From contig JAVBRM010000071.1 in the NCBI GenBank assembly GCA_031548025.1, positions 1 through 64,000 of the forward strand: a stretch of DNA of 64,000 nucleotides, read 5' to 3'. This stretch comes from UBA5239 sp031548025. GTDB lineage: Bacteria; Verrucomicrobiota; Lentisphaeria; Victivallales; Victivallaceae. Shown piece after piece: positions 17,355-25,060 of this stretch. Position 1 is the first letter of the stretch; the number at the start of each line of letters is the position of its first letter. The notes under the pieces were generated by a model. It was not told where the DNA came from. It did not search any database and saw only the letters and a program-made list of their open reading frames with translations. A program made the translations under genes and the position numbers.

Positions 17355-17708
17355 TTATTCAATTGTAACTTTAACTTTATGCACCTTGGCCGACTCGGCC
17401 TTGGGCAGGATTACTTCCAATACGCCATCCTTGATTTTGGCTGTGATTCCGGCGGCGTTGATTTCTTTGGAGATCGGGAACTGGCGCTTGTAACGCACCG
17501 CCCGCCCATAATCCTTGAGATCGCTGTCACCGGAAATTTTCAATATCTGATCCTCCACATCTACCGCGATATTATCTCCGCTGACGCCCGGCATATCCAG
17601 CATCAACTTCATCGTGCCGTTGGTTTCATAAATATCCACCGGCGGGAGAAAATCCACATATTCGATGGGAGCGGCTTCTACTTTGACATCTTTGACTTCT
17701 TCACTCAT
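17355..17708 (-). CDS. Hsp20 small heat-shock protein
   Basis: 117 residues, essentially an alpha-crystallin domain with very short flanks. The conserved P-G-V-x-x-D-N-I, R-x-F-P-I and G-V-L-E-V-I-L-P-K segments are present. It is an ATP-independent holdase that keeps unfolding proteins soluble for ClpB/DnaK. It follows the 146-aa paralogue by 15 bases and ends before a strong terminator, so the two form one operon. The short N-terminus suggests it may form mixed oligomers with its partner. Confidence 0.93.
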   Translation of the reverse strand: MSEEVKDVKVEAAPIEYVDFLPPVDIYETNGTMKLMLDMPGVSGDNIAVDVEDQILKISGDSDLKDYGRAVRYKRQFPISKEINAAGITAKIKDGVLEVILPKAESAKVHKVKVTIE

Positions 17709-17723
17709 AACTTCACTCTCCTT

Positions 17724-18164
17724 TCAGCATACCTTGACCGATACCGGCTTTTCGACTTCATCTTTCGGCATGGTGATAATCAATACACCATTGACATATT
17801 TCGCTTCGGTTTCAGCGCCGTTCACCTTGGCCGGCAACTTGATTTTTTCTTCAAACCGGCTGAAACGCCTTTCCGAATAGAGGCAATCTTCTCCATTGCC
17901 CTCATCTTCGCGCACCCGGGTTGATTTCACCGTCAGGAAATCACTTACGACTTCCACTGTAATATCTTCCAGCTTTACTCCCGGCATGGAGAGCTTGACG
18001 ACCACATTGTCATCATTGTCTTCCACGTTCATCTTCGGGTAACCGGTCAGATAACGGTTCATACCTTCCTGGAGCGATTCCAGAACACCGGCTAAATGAC
18101 GGTTCAAATCTGCAGGTTTGAACGGCACCAACTGGTTGAAGTTGTCATACAATCTCATTAACAT
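17724..18164 (-). CDS. Hsp20 small heat-shock protein (first of two)
   Basis: 146 residues with a 40-residue N-terminal arm, then the alpha-crystallin domain (S-M-P-G-V-K-L-E-D-I, R-R-F-S-R-F-E, G-V-L-I-I-T-M-P-K) and a short tail. Strong GAGGAGG ribosome site. Preceded by a sigma-54-type promoter with a 44-base leader. Paired with the 117-aa paralogue downstream and with clpB further on, giving a compact holdase/disaggregase heat-shock locus. Confidence 0.93.
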   Translation of the reverse strand: MLMRLYDNFNQLVPFKPADLNRHLAGVLESLQEGMNRYLTGYPKMNVEDNDDNVVVKLSMPGVKLEDITVEVVSDFLTVKSTRVREDEGNGEDCLYSERRFSRFEEKIKLPAKVNGAETEAKYVNGVLIITMPKDEVEKPVSVKVC

Positions 18165-18217
18165 AATGCTGCCTCCTCTGGGGTTCTTCCCCGTGTTTAT
18201 TATGTTGCCATACTATA

Positions 18218-18235
18218 TAGCAAAGTCCATGCCAA
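18218..18235 (-). promoter_or_regulatory. Sigma-54-type promoter of the hsp20 operon
   Basis: Minus strand reads TTGGCATGGACTTTGCTA: GG and GC 12 bases apart, same key bases as the clpB promoter. Predicted start near 18208. The 125 bases upstream to the next terminator hold no gene and would have room for activator sites; none is obvious. Confidence 0.75.
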
Positions 18236-18361
18236 CTTCTTTTTTTCTCCCTTATCCCTGCTCAAATTGCTCTCCGCCAATCCTCCCTGATACTGCGACA
18301 TTTTTGCACACCCACTGTGCCGTTATTGCAATTTACCCTCAATAAGGAAGCCAAATAACAA

Positions 18362-18404
18362 AGCCCAAAGGGAGACAGAAAATTCCAGTCCTCCACTTTG
18401 GGCT
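18362..18404 (-). terminator. Terminator of the 1145-aa secreted protein gene
   Basis: AGCCCAAAG (18362-18370) pairs with CTTTGGGCT (18396-18404), with an inner GGAG/CTCC extension. On the minus strand it is followed by TTTGTTATTT. It lies 17 bases past the stop codon at 18422. Confidence 0.8.
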
Positions 18405-18421
18405 CTTTTCGAAACTTTTGA

Positions 18422-21400
18422 TTAAAGTATGATGCGCACCTGAGTATAGTACTTCAGCAGTTCCGGCGGCAACGTGAATTCCATGAGTCCGGGTTTAATT
18501 TCCCGGACTTCGACTACCTTGCGCCCGGCAAAATCCGGCGACACCGCGAAAGCCTCCTTCATGCCTTGCAATTTTACCTGAAAGACCAACGGTGAAGTGA
18601 TTTTTCCCCAATCCGTCGGCATTTTCGCCGGAATTACCGTTCCCTCTGCGACTTCAACTCCAGTGGCATTCAACAGATTTACCACGAATTCAGGGCTCTT
18701 GCCCGGTTCGGCAACTTCCACGGTACTGACCATTACTTTCGCCGGAATGGCGACCGGAACAAAATCATCACCGGCAGCAAAAAGTTCCTTCAGCATGTTC
18801 TGATAAATCTTCAACAGTTCCGGATAATTCCCGGGCTGATAGGGCTTACCGGCGGTCTGTTCTTTTTCGGAGGTCGCATTGCCCAGGGGCAAAGCGCTGT
18901 AGACGATCCGGCCACGTCCGAACGGAACTTCAAAGACCATCGGTTTATCTCCGAAAAATGCCAGTGGCTTAACCGCTGCCTTCGGCTTTCCCTGAAGCAA
19001 TGCCGCCACGAATGTTTTGTCGAATTCGAAATCGCCCCACGGACTTTTCAACAGCGTGGCCTGGCGGAGTTTGGAATTCGTCCGCGGCGAAAATCCCAAA
19101 ATATCGGCAAATGGCCATTTCGCCCGCAGCATGCCGAGCGAATCCCCCAAGCCGCTGTGCTGCCCCAGAAAAACGGTACCGCCCTGCTCCGCAAAGCTGC
19201 GGACGGCGGCGATTTCCGCATCGCTCATGCACATGGCTCCCATGATAAAGAGATTGCGGAAATTACGCATTTTCTCGGGCATCACCAGTGTTTCCCCCAG
19301 GATGAATTCGTGCGGCATATGAATATCGGTCATGGCCTCGGAAGTACCGAGTACTTCGCTGGTATGCGGAAGAAACCGGCCCCAGTCGCGGCTGGCGGCG
19401 GAAAAAAGGATCGCGGTCCGGCCCGCCGGGCGGGCATAGCGCAGCGGATAATTTTCCGCAAAGGAAAAATAATCCGGCATTCCAACAGCAGCCGGCGGCG
19501 GCTTGGTGAACCAACTGGATTGGCAGTTCATATTGTTGAGCGCCCAGCCGAAGTAGCCGATACTCCAATCTTCCTGCGGATAAACCAACCCGAAAATCGG
19601 TTTCCCGTACTGAATTTTGATGGAATTCTTCATTTTTCGGTAAGCCATTACCGGACGGCGCGACGCCATCACGTTACGGCTCATAATCTCCGTCCCCAGG
19701 AAATCGATCGCTCCGGCACAGGTTATCAGATCCGATGCCTTGTTCAGCGAACCGAAGGTAGAGCCCCAGCCGTAATGCGTGGTATACAACAGAAACGCCA
19801 GATCCGGCTTGACCTGGTTGACCTCGCGGCGAAATTCTCTCCACCAGTCGGCAATGGCGCTCATGCGCCAGCTCAGCCAGGCTTTCCAGATCAAGTTTTG
19901 GTTGTCGAACAATACCGGACTGGTTTCGTCCATCGGTAGAATCAGTCCGGTGTCGGCGGTGAATTTTTCACGGCAATACCGGCAGCCGCAGAGTTTCGGT
20001 GTGAGGAAATACACTTCATCCACCATCAATCCGTCGATATCGGTATCCCGGATGAGCTTCAGCGTCCGGTCGAAATACTCACGCCGGGTGTGGGGATTGA
20101 CCGGGCAAAGGCCGCGCACGACCCCGTCGCTGTCGACCATTCGCTCCAATGAATCGGTGCGCTCGGTCATAACCCGGAAACCGGAATCCACGTTCCACAG
20201 CAGCGTCAAGTCCTGGTGATCAATGATCCGGATATTGTTACGGTGAGCCACGGCAGTGAAATCGCGCAGAAATCCGGTAACCCGGTCCAAGTGGCTCGGG
20301 TAAGTATGACGCGACAACATGCCGTTGACGATGACGGCGTTAATCCGGTCCTGTTTCAGTTCCTCGATCCGACGTTCTTTTTCCGCCGCCGTAGCAAAAT
20401 TATTGAAATCTCCGGCGACGTTGCCCGGGCCGAGCGAGCCGAGAACGCCGCTGTAGCACCACGCCGTGGCGTCCGTGTTTACCGACACGGGAGCGTTATC
20501 ACGTTTCAGCTCGAACCGGTAATTCTCCGGAGCCTTGAAATCATGCGGGGCAAGCGCGGTTTTCTCGACGACGGTCTGGAATCGCGGCGGCTTCGCATAA
20601 TCGGCATTGCGAAAAAGCATTCCCGGCTCAAAACCGTCGGACAGCCAGACCCCGCGGCGGAATTTATAATCTTCCTTGCTGTGCATCAAAAACTGCATGA
20701 GAATCGCACTGACCCGCCACGAACCTTTAAAGACGAATTCCGCGCTGCCATCCTCGATCCAGGCCGGAAACGTAATGCTCGCGACCTGTTGCTTGTCGAG
20801 ACTGAGATCCCGAACCGCCTCGACACCGTTGCAAGCAATGGCAAACAGCCCGGTCGGAGTCTCATAGGCGGCACTGCGAACAGTAACCATATAAACTCCG
20901 GGACGCACACCGGAAACTTTGAAGCGCCCTTCCTGTTCGCTGCCCACGCTACTGTAAATGGCTCCGGAAGGCGCGAAACGGGTTACCGCGAGCTTCGAAG
21001 CATCTAGCCAGCCGAATTTCTGTTTTTCGTCATAGTCTTTGGTTCCTGCGTCAGAGTAGAAAGTGCCGAACTTCTGCGCTCCGAACACATAAGCGTGCTC
21101 CAAGTTCATTTCATTGGCATAAGAGTAGCGTTCTTCCACATGCCGATTAAGGAAATCGCTGAATTTTCCTTCAAAAATAACCGCTTTCGCCGTTACGGTG
21201 CCACCGGAGAAACTTATCCTACCGCCGATCGAAAAAACCAGTTTGTCGCCTTTCTTGCTGACATTCCATAAACCTTGCAGCGAACCGGGGCCATAGTCGC
21301 CATAGGAGTTGACCCCCTCGGGGTTGAAATCAAAAACCAGACTGGTGTTCTTCCCCTCGAAACTTAAGAAACGGACCGCGCCGGAGAATAGATTTCCGTC

Positions 21401-21859
21401 CTTTTGCGAGGCCCGAAATACCCCTTCCTCTAATTTAGGAGAGCCGGTCCGCCCGGACTGAGCTTTGAACTTCATCCCGTCAAAAAGTGCGGCATCGGCG
21501 GCGAATGAATAACTCAACGTTTCGCCGGCGGCCCCGACCGGAACCTCATAAGATGGAACCCGCCCCTGAAAAGTGATTTCGACTTCGGAGCCATTCTCGC
21601 GGGTCGACGCCTCGCGCCGCCACGAAAATTCCGGAGCGGTATTCCAAGTATTGATTACTCCGTTCTTGGATTCATACTTGTTTCCATCAACTGCCAATGC
21701 GTTTTTCCAGTTGATATTTTCATTTGAGAGCAAAACCTGTCCACGGTACTTGAGCTGTAATTCCGGAGCCTGGCCCAGCTCGAACGTTTTTTCCGCAGCC
21801 ATGCCGGAAAAACCGGCTGCCGCCAGTACCTGAACGAGAAGAAGTTTCTGAAAATTCAT
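18422..21859 (-). CDS. Giant secreted glycosidase-like protein (1145 aa)
   Basis: Signal peptide (MNFQKLLLVQVLAAAGFSGMAA). Residues about 25-250 are a beta-sandwich (galactose-mutarotase or carbohydrate-binding-like), 250-400 a second binding region, 490-800 a TIM-barrel-like core. The core has D-G-L-M-V-D-E615-V-Y-x6-C624-x-C-x2-C629-x3-F. Then comes a glutamine-amidotransferase-like domain (F-I-M-G-A-M-C-M-S, F-G-R-G-R-I-V-Y-S-A-L-P), as in GH42-like beta-galactosidases, and a C-terminal beta domain. Family placement is uncertain. It is last in an operon with the pseudopilin and a GntR-type regulator. Confidence 0.75.
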   Translation of the reverse strand: MNFQKLLLVQVLAAAGFSGMAAEKTFELGQAPELQLKYRGQVLLSNENINWKNALAVDGNKYESKNGVINTWNTAPEFSWRREASTRENGSEVEITFQGRVPSYEVPVGAAGETLSYSFAADAALFDGMKFKAQSGRTGSPKLEEGVFRASQKDGNLFSGAVRFLSFEGKNTSLVFDFNPEGVNSYGDYGPGSLQGLWNVSKKGDKLVFSIGGRISFSGGTVTAKAVIFEGKFSDFLNRHVEERYSYANEMNLEHAYVFGAQKFGTFYSDAGTKDYDEKQKFGWLDASKLAVTRFAPSGAIYSSVGSEQEGRFKVSGVRPGVYMVTVRSAAYETPTGLFAIACNGVEAVRDLSLDKQQVASITFPAWIEDGSAEFVFKGSWRVSAILMQFLMHSKEDYKFRRGVWLSDGFEPGMLFRNADYAKPPRFQTVVEKTALAPHDFKAPENYRFELKRDNAPVSVNTDATAWCYSGVLGSLGPGNVAGDFNNFATAAEKERRIEELKQDRINAVIVNGMLSRHTYPSHLDRVTGFLRDFTAVAHRNNIRIIDHQDLTLLWNVDSGFRVMTERTDSLERMVDSDGVVRGLCPVNPHTRREYFDRTLKLIRDTDIDGLMVDEVYFLTPKLCGCRYCREKFTADTGLILPMDETSPVLFDNQNLIWKAWLSWRMSAIADWWREFRREVNQVKPDLAFLLYTTHYGWGSTFGSLNKASDLITCAGAIDFLGTEIMSRNVMASRRPVMAYRKMKNSIKIQYGKPIFGLVYPQEDWSIGYFGWALNNMNCQSSWFTKPPPAAVGMPDYFSFAENYPLRYARPAGRTAILFSAASRDWGRFLPHTSEVLGTSEAMTDIHMPHEFILGETLVMPEKMRNFRNLFIMGAMCMSDAEIAAVRSFAEQGGTVFLGQHSGLGDSLGMLRAKWPFADILGFSPRTNSKLRQATLLKSPWGDFEFDKTFVAALLQGKPKAAVKPLAFFGDKPMVFEVPFGRGRIVYSALPLGNATSEKEQTAGKPYQPGNYPELLKIYQNMLKELFAAGDDFVPVAIPAKVMVSTVEVAEPGKSPEFVVNLLNATGVEVAEGTVIPAKMPTDWGKITSPLVFQVKLQGMKEAFAVSPDFAGRKVVEVREIKPGLMEFTLPPELLKYYTQVRIIL

Positions 21860-21881
21860 AAATATTCCCTATATTGAAGAT

Positions 21882-22652
21882 TTATCTGGAGAATCGGCAG
21901 GCCTGTTTGGCCGCGTCGGTTCCGCTCCAGACGCCGAGCCCGGCAGAAACCAGGCTGCTGTGTTCCTTACTTGATTTGACTTTCTCCACATGACCGTCCA
22001 CCGCCGCCATATTGGCCATGCCGTCGTGAACTCCATACGGACCGTAAAAAGAACTACTGGTCAAAGCGATATCGGTACAGATATAATACCCCGTTCCATT
22101 ATTGGCGACCGGCCCCGGTACCGTCCAGCGGGTGGTATCCACCACCAACAGTGTATGCGACGAACGCTTGAACTGACTCAGTTTCGGCGTAGTGTTAGTG
22201 GAGGAAGTATAACGCCGGTCGCTGCCGACATGATTGTGGTTGTAGCCGTAATGGATTCCGGTCCCCATTCCATAATCGACGTTACGCGTGCGCGACGGAC
22301 AGGAAACCGGGAGCCAGCGGGCCGGCGAGTTGTAACGCGCGTTGTTGAAATACGGACTGATCACCCACGACCAGATCGCGTATTCCTCAGGATCGGTCAC
22401 ATGTTCCGCATCCGGCAAAATCCGGTTCACTCCGGTGCCGTAATGCGGAAACATATCGTCATTGTCCTGAAGGTACTGCATAAACGCCATCCCCAAAGTT
22501 TTCAAGCTGTTCTGACACTTGATTGTATGTGCCTTCTCACGGGCTTTGGTCAGCGCCGGCAGCAACATAGAGGCCAGGATCGCGATGATCGCGATCACAA
22601 CCAGCAATTCAATGAGGGTGAAAAATCTGAAACCCACAGACCGCTTTTTCAT
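21882..22652 (-). CDS. Pseudopilin-like secreted protein
   Basis: 256 residues from the ATG at 22652, set by a GGAG ribosome site nine bases upstream; an in-frame TTG at 22658 is less likely. Prepilin segment FTLIELLVVIAIIAILASML with +5 Glu and Phe at -1, then an amphipathic helix (L-T-K-A-R-E-K-A) and a globular domain ending in A-A-V-D-G-H-V-E, the DUF1559-type C-terminal motif. Between the regulator and the 1145-aa secreted enzyme (22-base gap). Its ribosome site and start codon lie inside a TTTTCAA-type intergenic repeat. Confidence 0.9.
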   Translation of the reverse strand: MKKRSVGFRFFTLIELLVVIAIIAILASMLLPALTKAREKAHTIKCQNSLKTLGMAFMQYLQDNDDMFPHYGTGVNRILPDAEHVTDPEEYAIWSWVISPYFNNARYNSPARWLPVSCPSRTRNVDYGMGTGIHYGYNHNHVGSDRRYTSSTNTTPKLSQFKRSSHTLLVVDTTRWTVPGPVANNGTGYYICTDIALTSSSFYGPYGVHDGMANMAAVDGHVEKVKSSKEHSSLVSAGLGVWSGTDAAKQACRFSR

Positions 22653-22679
22653 TTTCAATTCTCCATTTTCAATTTTCAG
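22649..22679. repeat. Short tandem 7-nt repeat between regulator and pseudopilin genes
   Basis: Units of the TTTTCAA/TTTTCCA type, two to four degenerate copies. On the minus strand it supplies both the GGAG ribosome site and the ATG of the pseudopilin. The same unit type recurs at 42110-42150. Confidence 0.6.
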
Positions 22680-22690
22680 TTAATAAAGCC

Positions 22691-23758
22691 TTAAGTTTCG
22701 CGAATCGTCAGAGAAGTGGGCACTCCGACCGGCCCGACAATGTTGACGCCGCGTTTCCATTGCTCAGCCAGTATCCGCACCGCGCTTCCCGCAAGCTCGT
22801 CAAACGGAATCCGGCAGGAAGTCAGCGCGGGCGACCAGTCGCCCGCTTCGGGAAGTCCGCTGCCGCCGACAATCATAATATCTTTTTTCAGCCGCAGTTT
22901 CATTCGGATCGCCATCAACGCCAATTTGCTGGAAATGTAATCCGAATCGGTCAGAACACCGATCGGACGCGGCAGATGCTCCAGCAATTTTTCCACCTCC
23001 GGCCCTGGATCGACAAAAATTCCAGGGGATCGCAAGAAAACAATTTTATCCGGGGAAACATTGCCGCTGGCTGTCAGCATGCGAAACGTATCATGAAAGC
23101 GGTGGCAAGGATCAACGGCACTCAATTTTTCATGCAACCTCTGCCCTGTAACGATGTTAACCACCGACTTCACTCCGCCGGAAAGAAAATAACAGGCGAT
23201 CTGTTCCGCCGCTCCACGATACGATACATAAACCGTATTCGGTCCGGGCTCATTGACAAAAGCACGGAGTGAAACATAAGGCTTACCCCATTCCTGTGCC
23301 AACGTCCGCCCTTCCTGAAATATATGATCATGAAACAGGATAATCCCACTGGAAAGATTGCGCCACATTTCATCTTTCATTCTCTCAAACGGGATATTGA
23401 CCTGCGGAATATTGGCGCTCAGCAATTCCCGGCTGACAGCTTGAAGTACTTGCCATCCCCAGGGCCCATCCCCATATTCGAAATTCAAATTTCTCAACGC
23501 CACCATAACCAGCTCTTGCCGGTCGTTCGACGGTGGCCGTACCAACGCCGGCTGACCGTTGCGATTCAGGATCATCCCCTCCCGCGCCAAATCACCGAAA
23601 ACCTGCTTGACCAACGAGCGGCTGACGCCATGTTGTTCGGCCACCTGCCCCATGCTCGGCAATTCGCAGCCGGCGGGATATTCGCCGAATACAATTTTTC
23701 GTACCAACCGTTCATAAAGTTGCTGCCGGTATGTCTTACAGCCGTTACGAGGTCGCAT
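22691..23758 (-). CDS. GntR-type regulator with sugar-binding domain
   Basis: 355 residues. N-terminal GntR winged helix (L-Y-E-R-L-V-R-K-I-V-F-G-E-Y-P-A-G, then V-S-R-S-L-V-K-Q-V-F), then a LacI-like effector domain with G-V-L-T-D-S-D-Y and D-I-M-I-V-G-G-S-G. Heads the minus-strand cassette with the pseudopilin and the 1145-aa enzyme. Transcribed from a consensus promoter that lies back to back with the promoter of the next cassette. Confidence 0.88.
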   Translation of the reverse strand: MRPRNGCKTYRQQLYERLVRKIVFGEYPAGCELPSMGQVAEQHGVSRSLVKQVFGDLAREGMILNRNGQPALVRPPSNDRQELVMVALRNLNFEYGDGPWGWQVLQAVSRELLSANIPQVNIPFERMKDEMWRNLSSGIILFHDHIFQEGRTLAQEWGKPYVSLRAFVNEPGPNTVYVSYRGAAEQIACYFLSGGVKSVVNIVTGQRLHEKLSAVDPCHRFHDTFRMLTASGNVSPDKIVFLRSPGIFVDPGPEVEKLLEHLPRPIGVLTDSDYISSKLALMAIRMKLRLKKDIMIVGGSGLPEAGDWSPALTSCRIPFDELAGSAVRILAEQWKRGVNIVGPVGVPTSLTIRET

Positions 23759-23799
23759 TGCCTATTTCTCCAAATAATCTTTCTGCTTTCTATTATCAA

Positions 23800-23828
23800 A
23801 TTATAACTAGACCACGTGCAATTGTCAA
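23800..23828 (-). promoter_or_regulatory. Consensus sigma-70 promoter of the minus-strand regulator
   Basis: Minus strand: TTGACA (23828-23823), 17 bases, TATAAT (23805-23800). Predicted start near 23793, 35-base leader to the ATG at 23758. Confidence 0.85.
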
Positions 23829-23927
23829 CAGTCCTACCACAAATAAACAAGCTTATCGGGGAAATTAAATGTCCAGGTCCCAGTACATACTGAAAAGCCT
23901 ATTTTTTGTAAAACATAAAAAGAGCTC

Positions 23928-23980
23928 TTGACAAACAATCAACGCCGCGTTATAATATATCCTAAAATAATATAGGATAT
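23928..23980 (+). promoter_or_regulatory. Consensus promoter with operator over the start site
   Basis: TTGACA (23928-23933), 17 bases, TATAAT (23951-23956). Immediately downstream a perfect inverted repeat ATATCCTA (23957-23964), eight bases, TAGGATAT (23973-23980) covers the predicted start of transcription and ends three bases before the ATG at 23984. This is the expected layout for autorepression by the regulator it precedes. Confidence 0.8.
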
Positions 23981-23983
23981 AAC

Positions 23984-25060
23984 ATGACAAAATTAAACCG
24001 TATGGAAATGCGCGCACAATTGCGGCATCATTTTTTGGAATACGCGAGGCTCCACGCGGCGGCGGACGGACGTATTCCCACAGTGATTGAGCTGTGCGAG
24101 GCACTGGGAACAACGAAAAACACGCTCCAACGGTGCATGAATGATCTGGTCAATGAAAAAATACTGACGCGAAGGTCACGCAAGGAAGGGATGTTCCTTG
24201 CTCCAAAAAATTGTTTTGTCATTGGACTTATGTTTGAATCAGGCGGAACGATGGAATACCTCAACCAGCCGTCCTGGATGGCCGGTTTTTGCGCGGAGAT
24301 CTCGAAAAACAGGCGTTTCCTGATCCGCTTCGTCCAATGCGCCAACATTGATACCGCGCCATTGATCATGCATAAATACGGACTTGATGCGATCGTTTTC
24401 AAGACAATTCCTCCGGACAAGGCATTGAAACTTCATGCTTCCACCCCGGAAACGGACCGCGCCAGATTCATTTACAATTTCAATACCAACCTGGATTCAA
24501 CCTCCGGTGAATTCAATTCCGGAATGAACGTCATTGTAATGGACCAGGAAAATTGGGCGCGTCATCTTGTGCGCGAAGCCGTCCGATGCGGATGCCGCAG
24601 TCTCTTTCAATGCGGTACGAAAGACGCCATAGCGGAATATTATGCGGACGAAGCCATGAAACTCGGCCTTCCATGGACTCCAGACCGGCTTCTTTCAACC
24701 CCGCGCGATATTGCAAAGCGCCTGCCCGAATTGATCGACAAATACAACGTTGACGCGTTTCGTTGCGCCGGCGGCATCTTTCGTGAGACGCTTTTTCCGG
24801 TGCTGCGCAAATATCCTGACTTCAAACCGCTGATTCTGTCGTACGAAAATCTCCCCCTCACCGAATTTCTACATGAAAATCCGTGGGCCAGGATATGCTA
24901 CCCGTTCAGCGAAACGCTTGAGGAATTCACCTACAGGATGGGTGTCGAGACGGCACAGAAAGCCATGGAAGCAGCTGAAAACGGCAAACTGTTCGGCTAC
25001 CAGAAAATGGCGATAAAAACCAAGCATTTAACAGATAACATATCAGGACAGAAAAAATGA
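23984..25060 (+). CDS. Winged-helix regulator with sugar-binding-like domain
   Basis: 358 residues. Residues about 10-75 form a helix-turn-helix (T-V-I-E-L-C-E-A-L-G-T-T-K-N-T-L-Q-R-C-M-N-D-L, then a wing), distantly GntR-like; the rest resembles a LacI-type effector domain with a G-L-M-F-E-S-G first strand. It begins 3 bases after an 8-bp inverted repeat. Its stop overlaps the ATG of the next gene (ATGA), so it is translationally coupled to the secreted enzyme. Confidence 0.8.
   Translation: MTKLNRMEMRAQLRHHFLEYARLHAAADGRIPTVIELCEALGTTKNTLQRCMNDLVNEKILTRRSRKEGMFLAPKNCFVIGLMFESGGTMEYLNQPSWMAGFCAEISKNRRFLIRFVQCANIDTAPLIMHKYGLDAIVFKTIPPDKALKLHASTPETDRARFIYNFNTNLDSTSGEFNSGMNVIVMDQENWARHLVREAVRCGCRSLFQCGTKDAIAEYYADEAMKLGLPWTPDRLLSTPRDIAKRLPELIDKYNVDAFRCAGGIFRETLFPVLRKYPDFKPLILSYENLPLTEFLHENPWARICYPFSETLEEFTYRMGVETAQKAMEAAENGKLFGYQKMAIKTKHLTDNISGQKK

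Noticed and set aside
17047..18361. CIRCE or sigma-32-type heat-shock control of clpB and hsp20
   Set aside because: No TTAGCACTC/GAGTGCTAA inverted repeat or heat-shock sigma boxes seen; the sigma-54 motifs fit instead.
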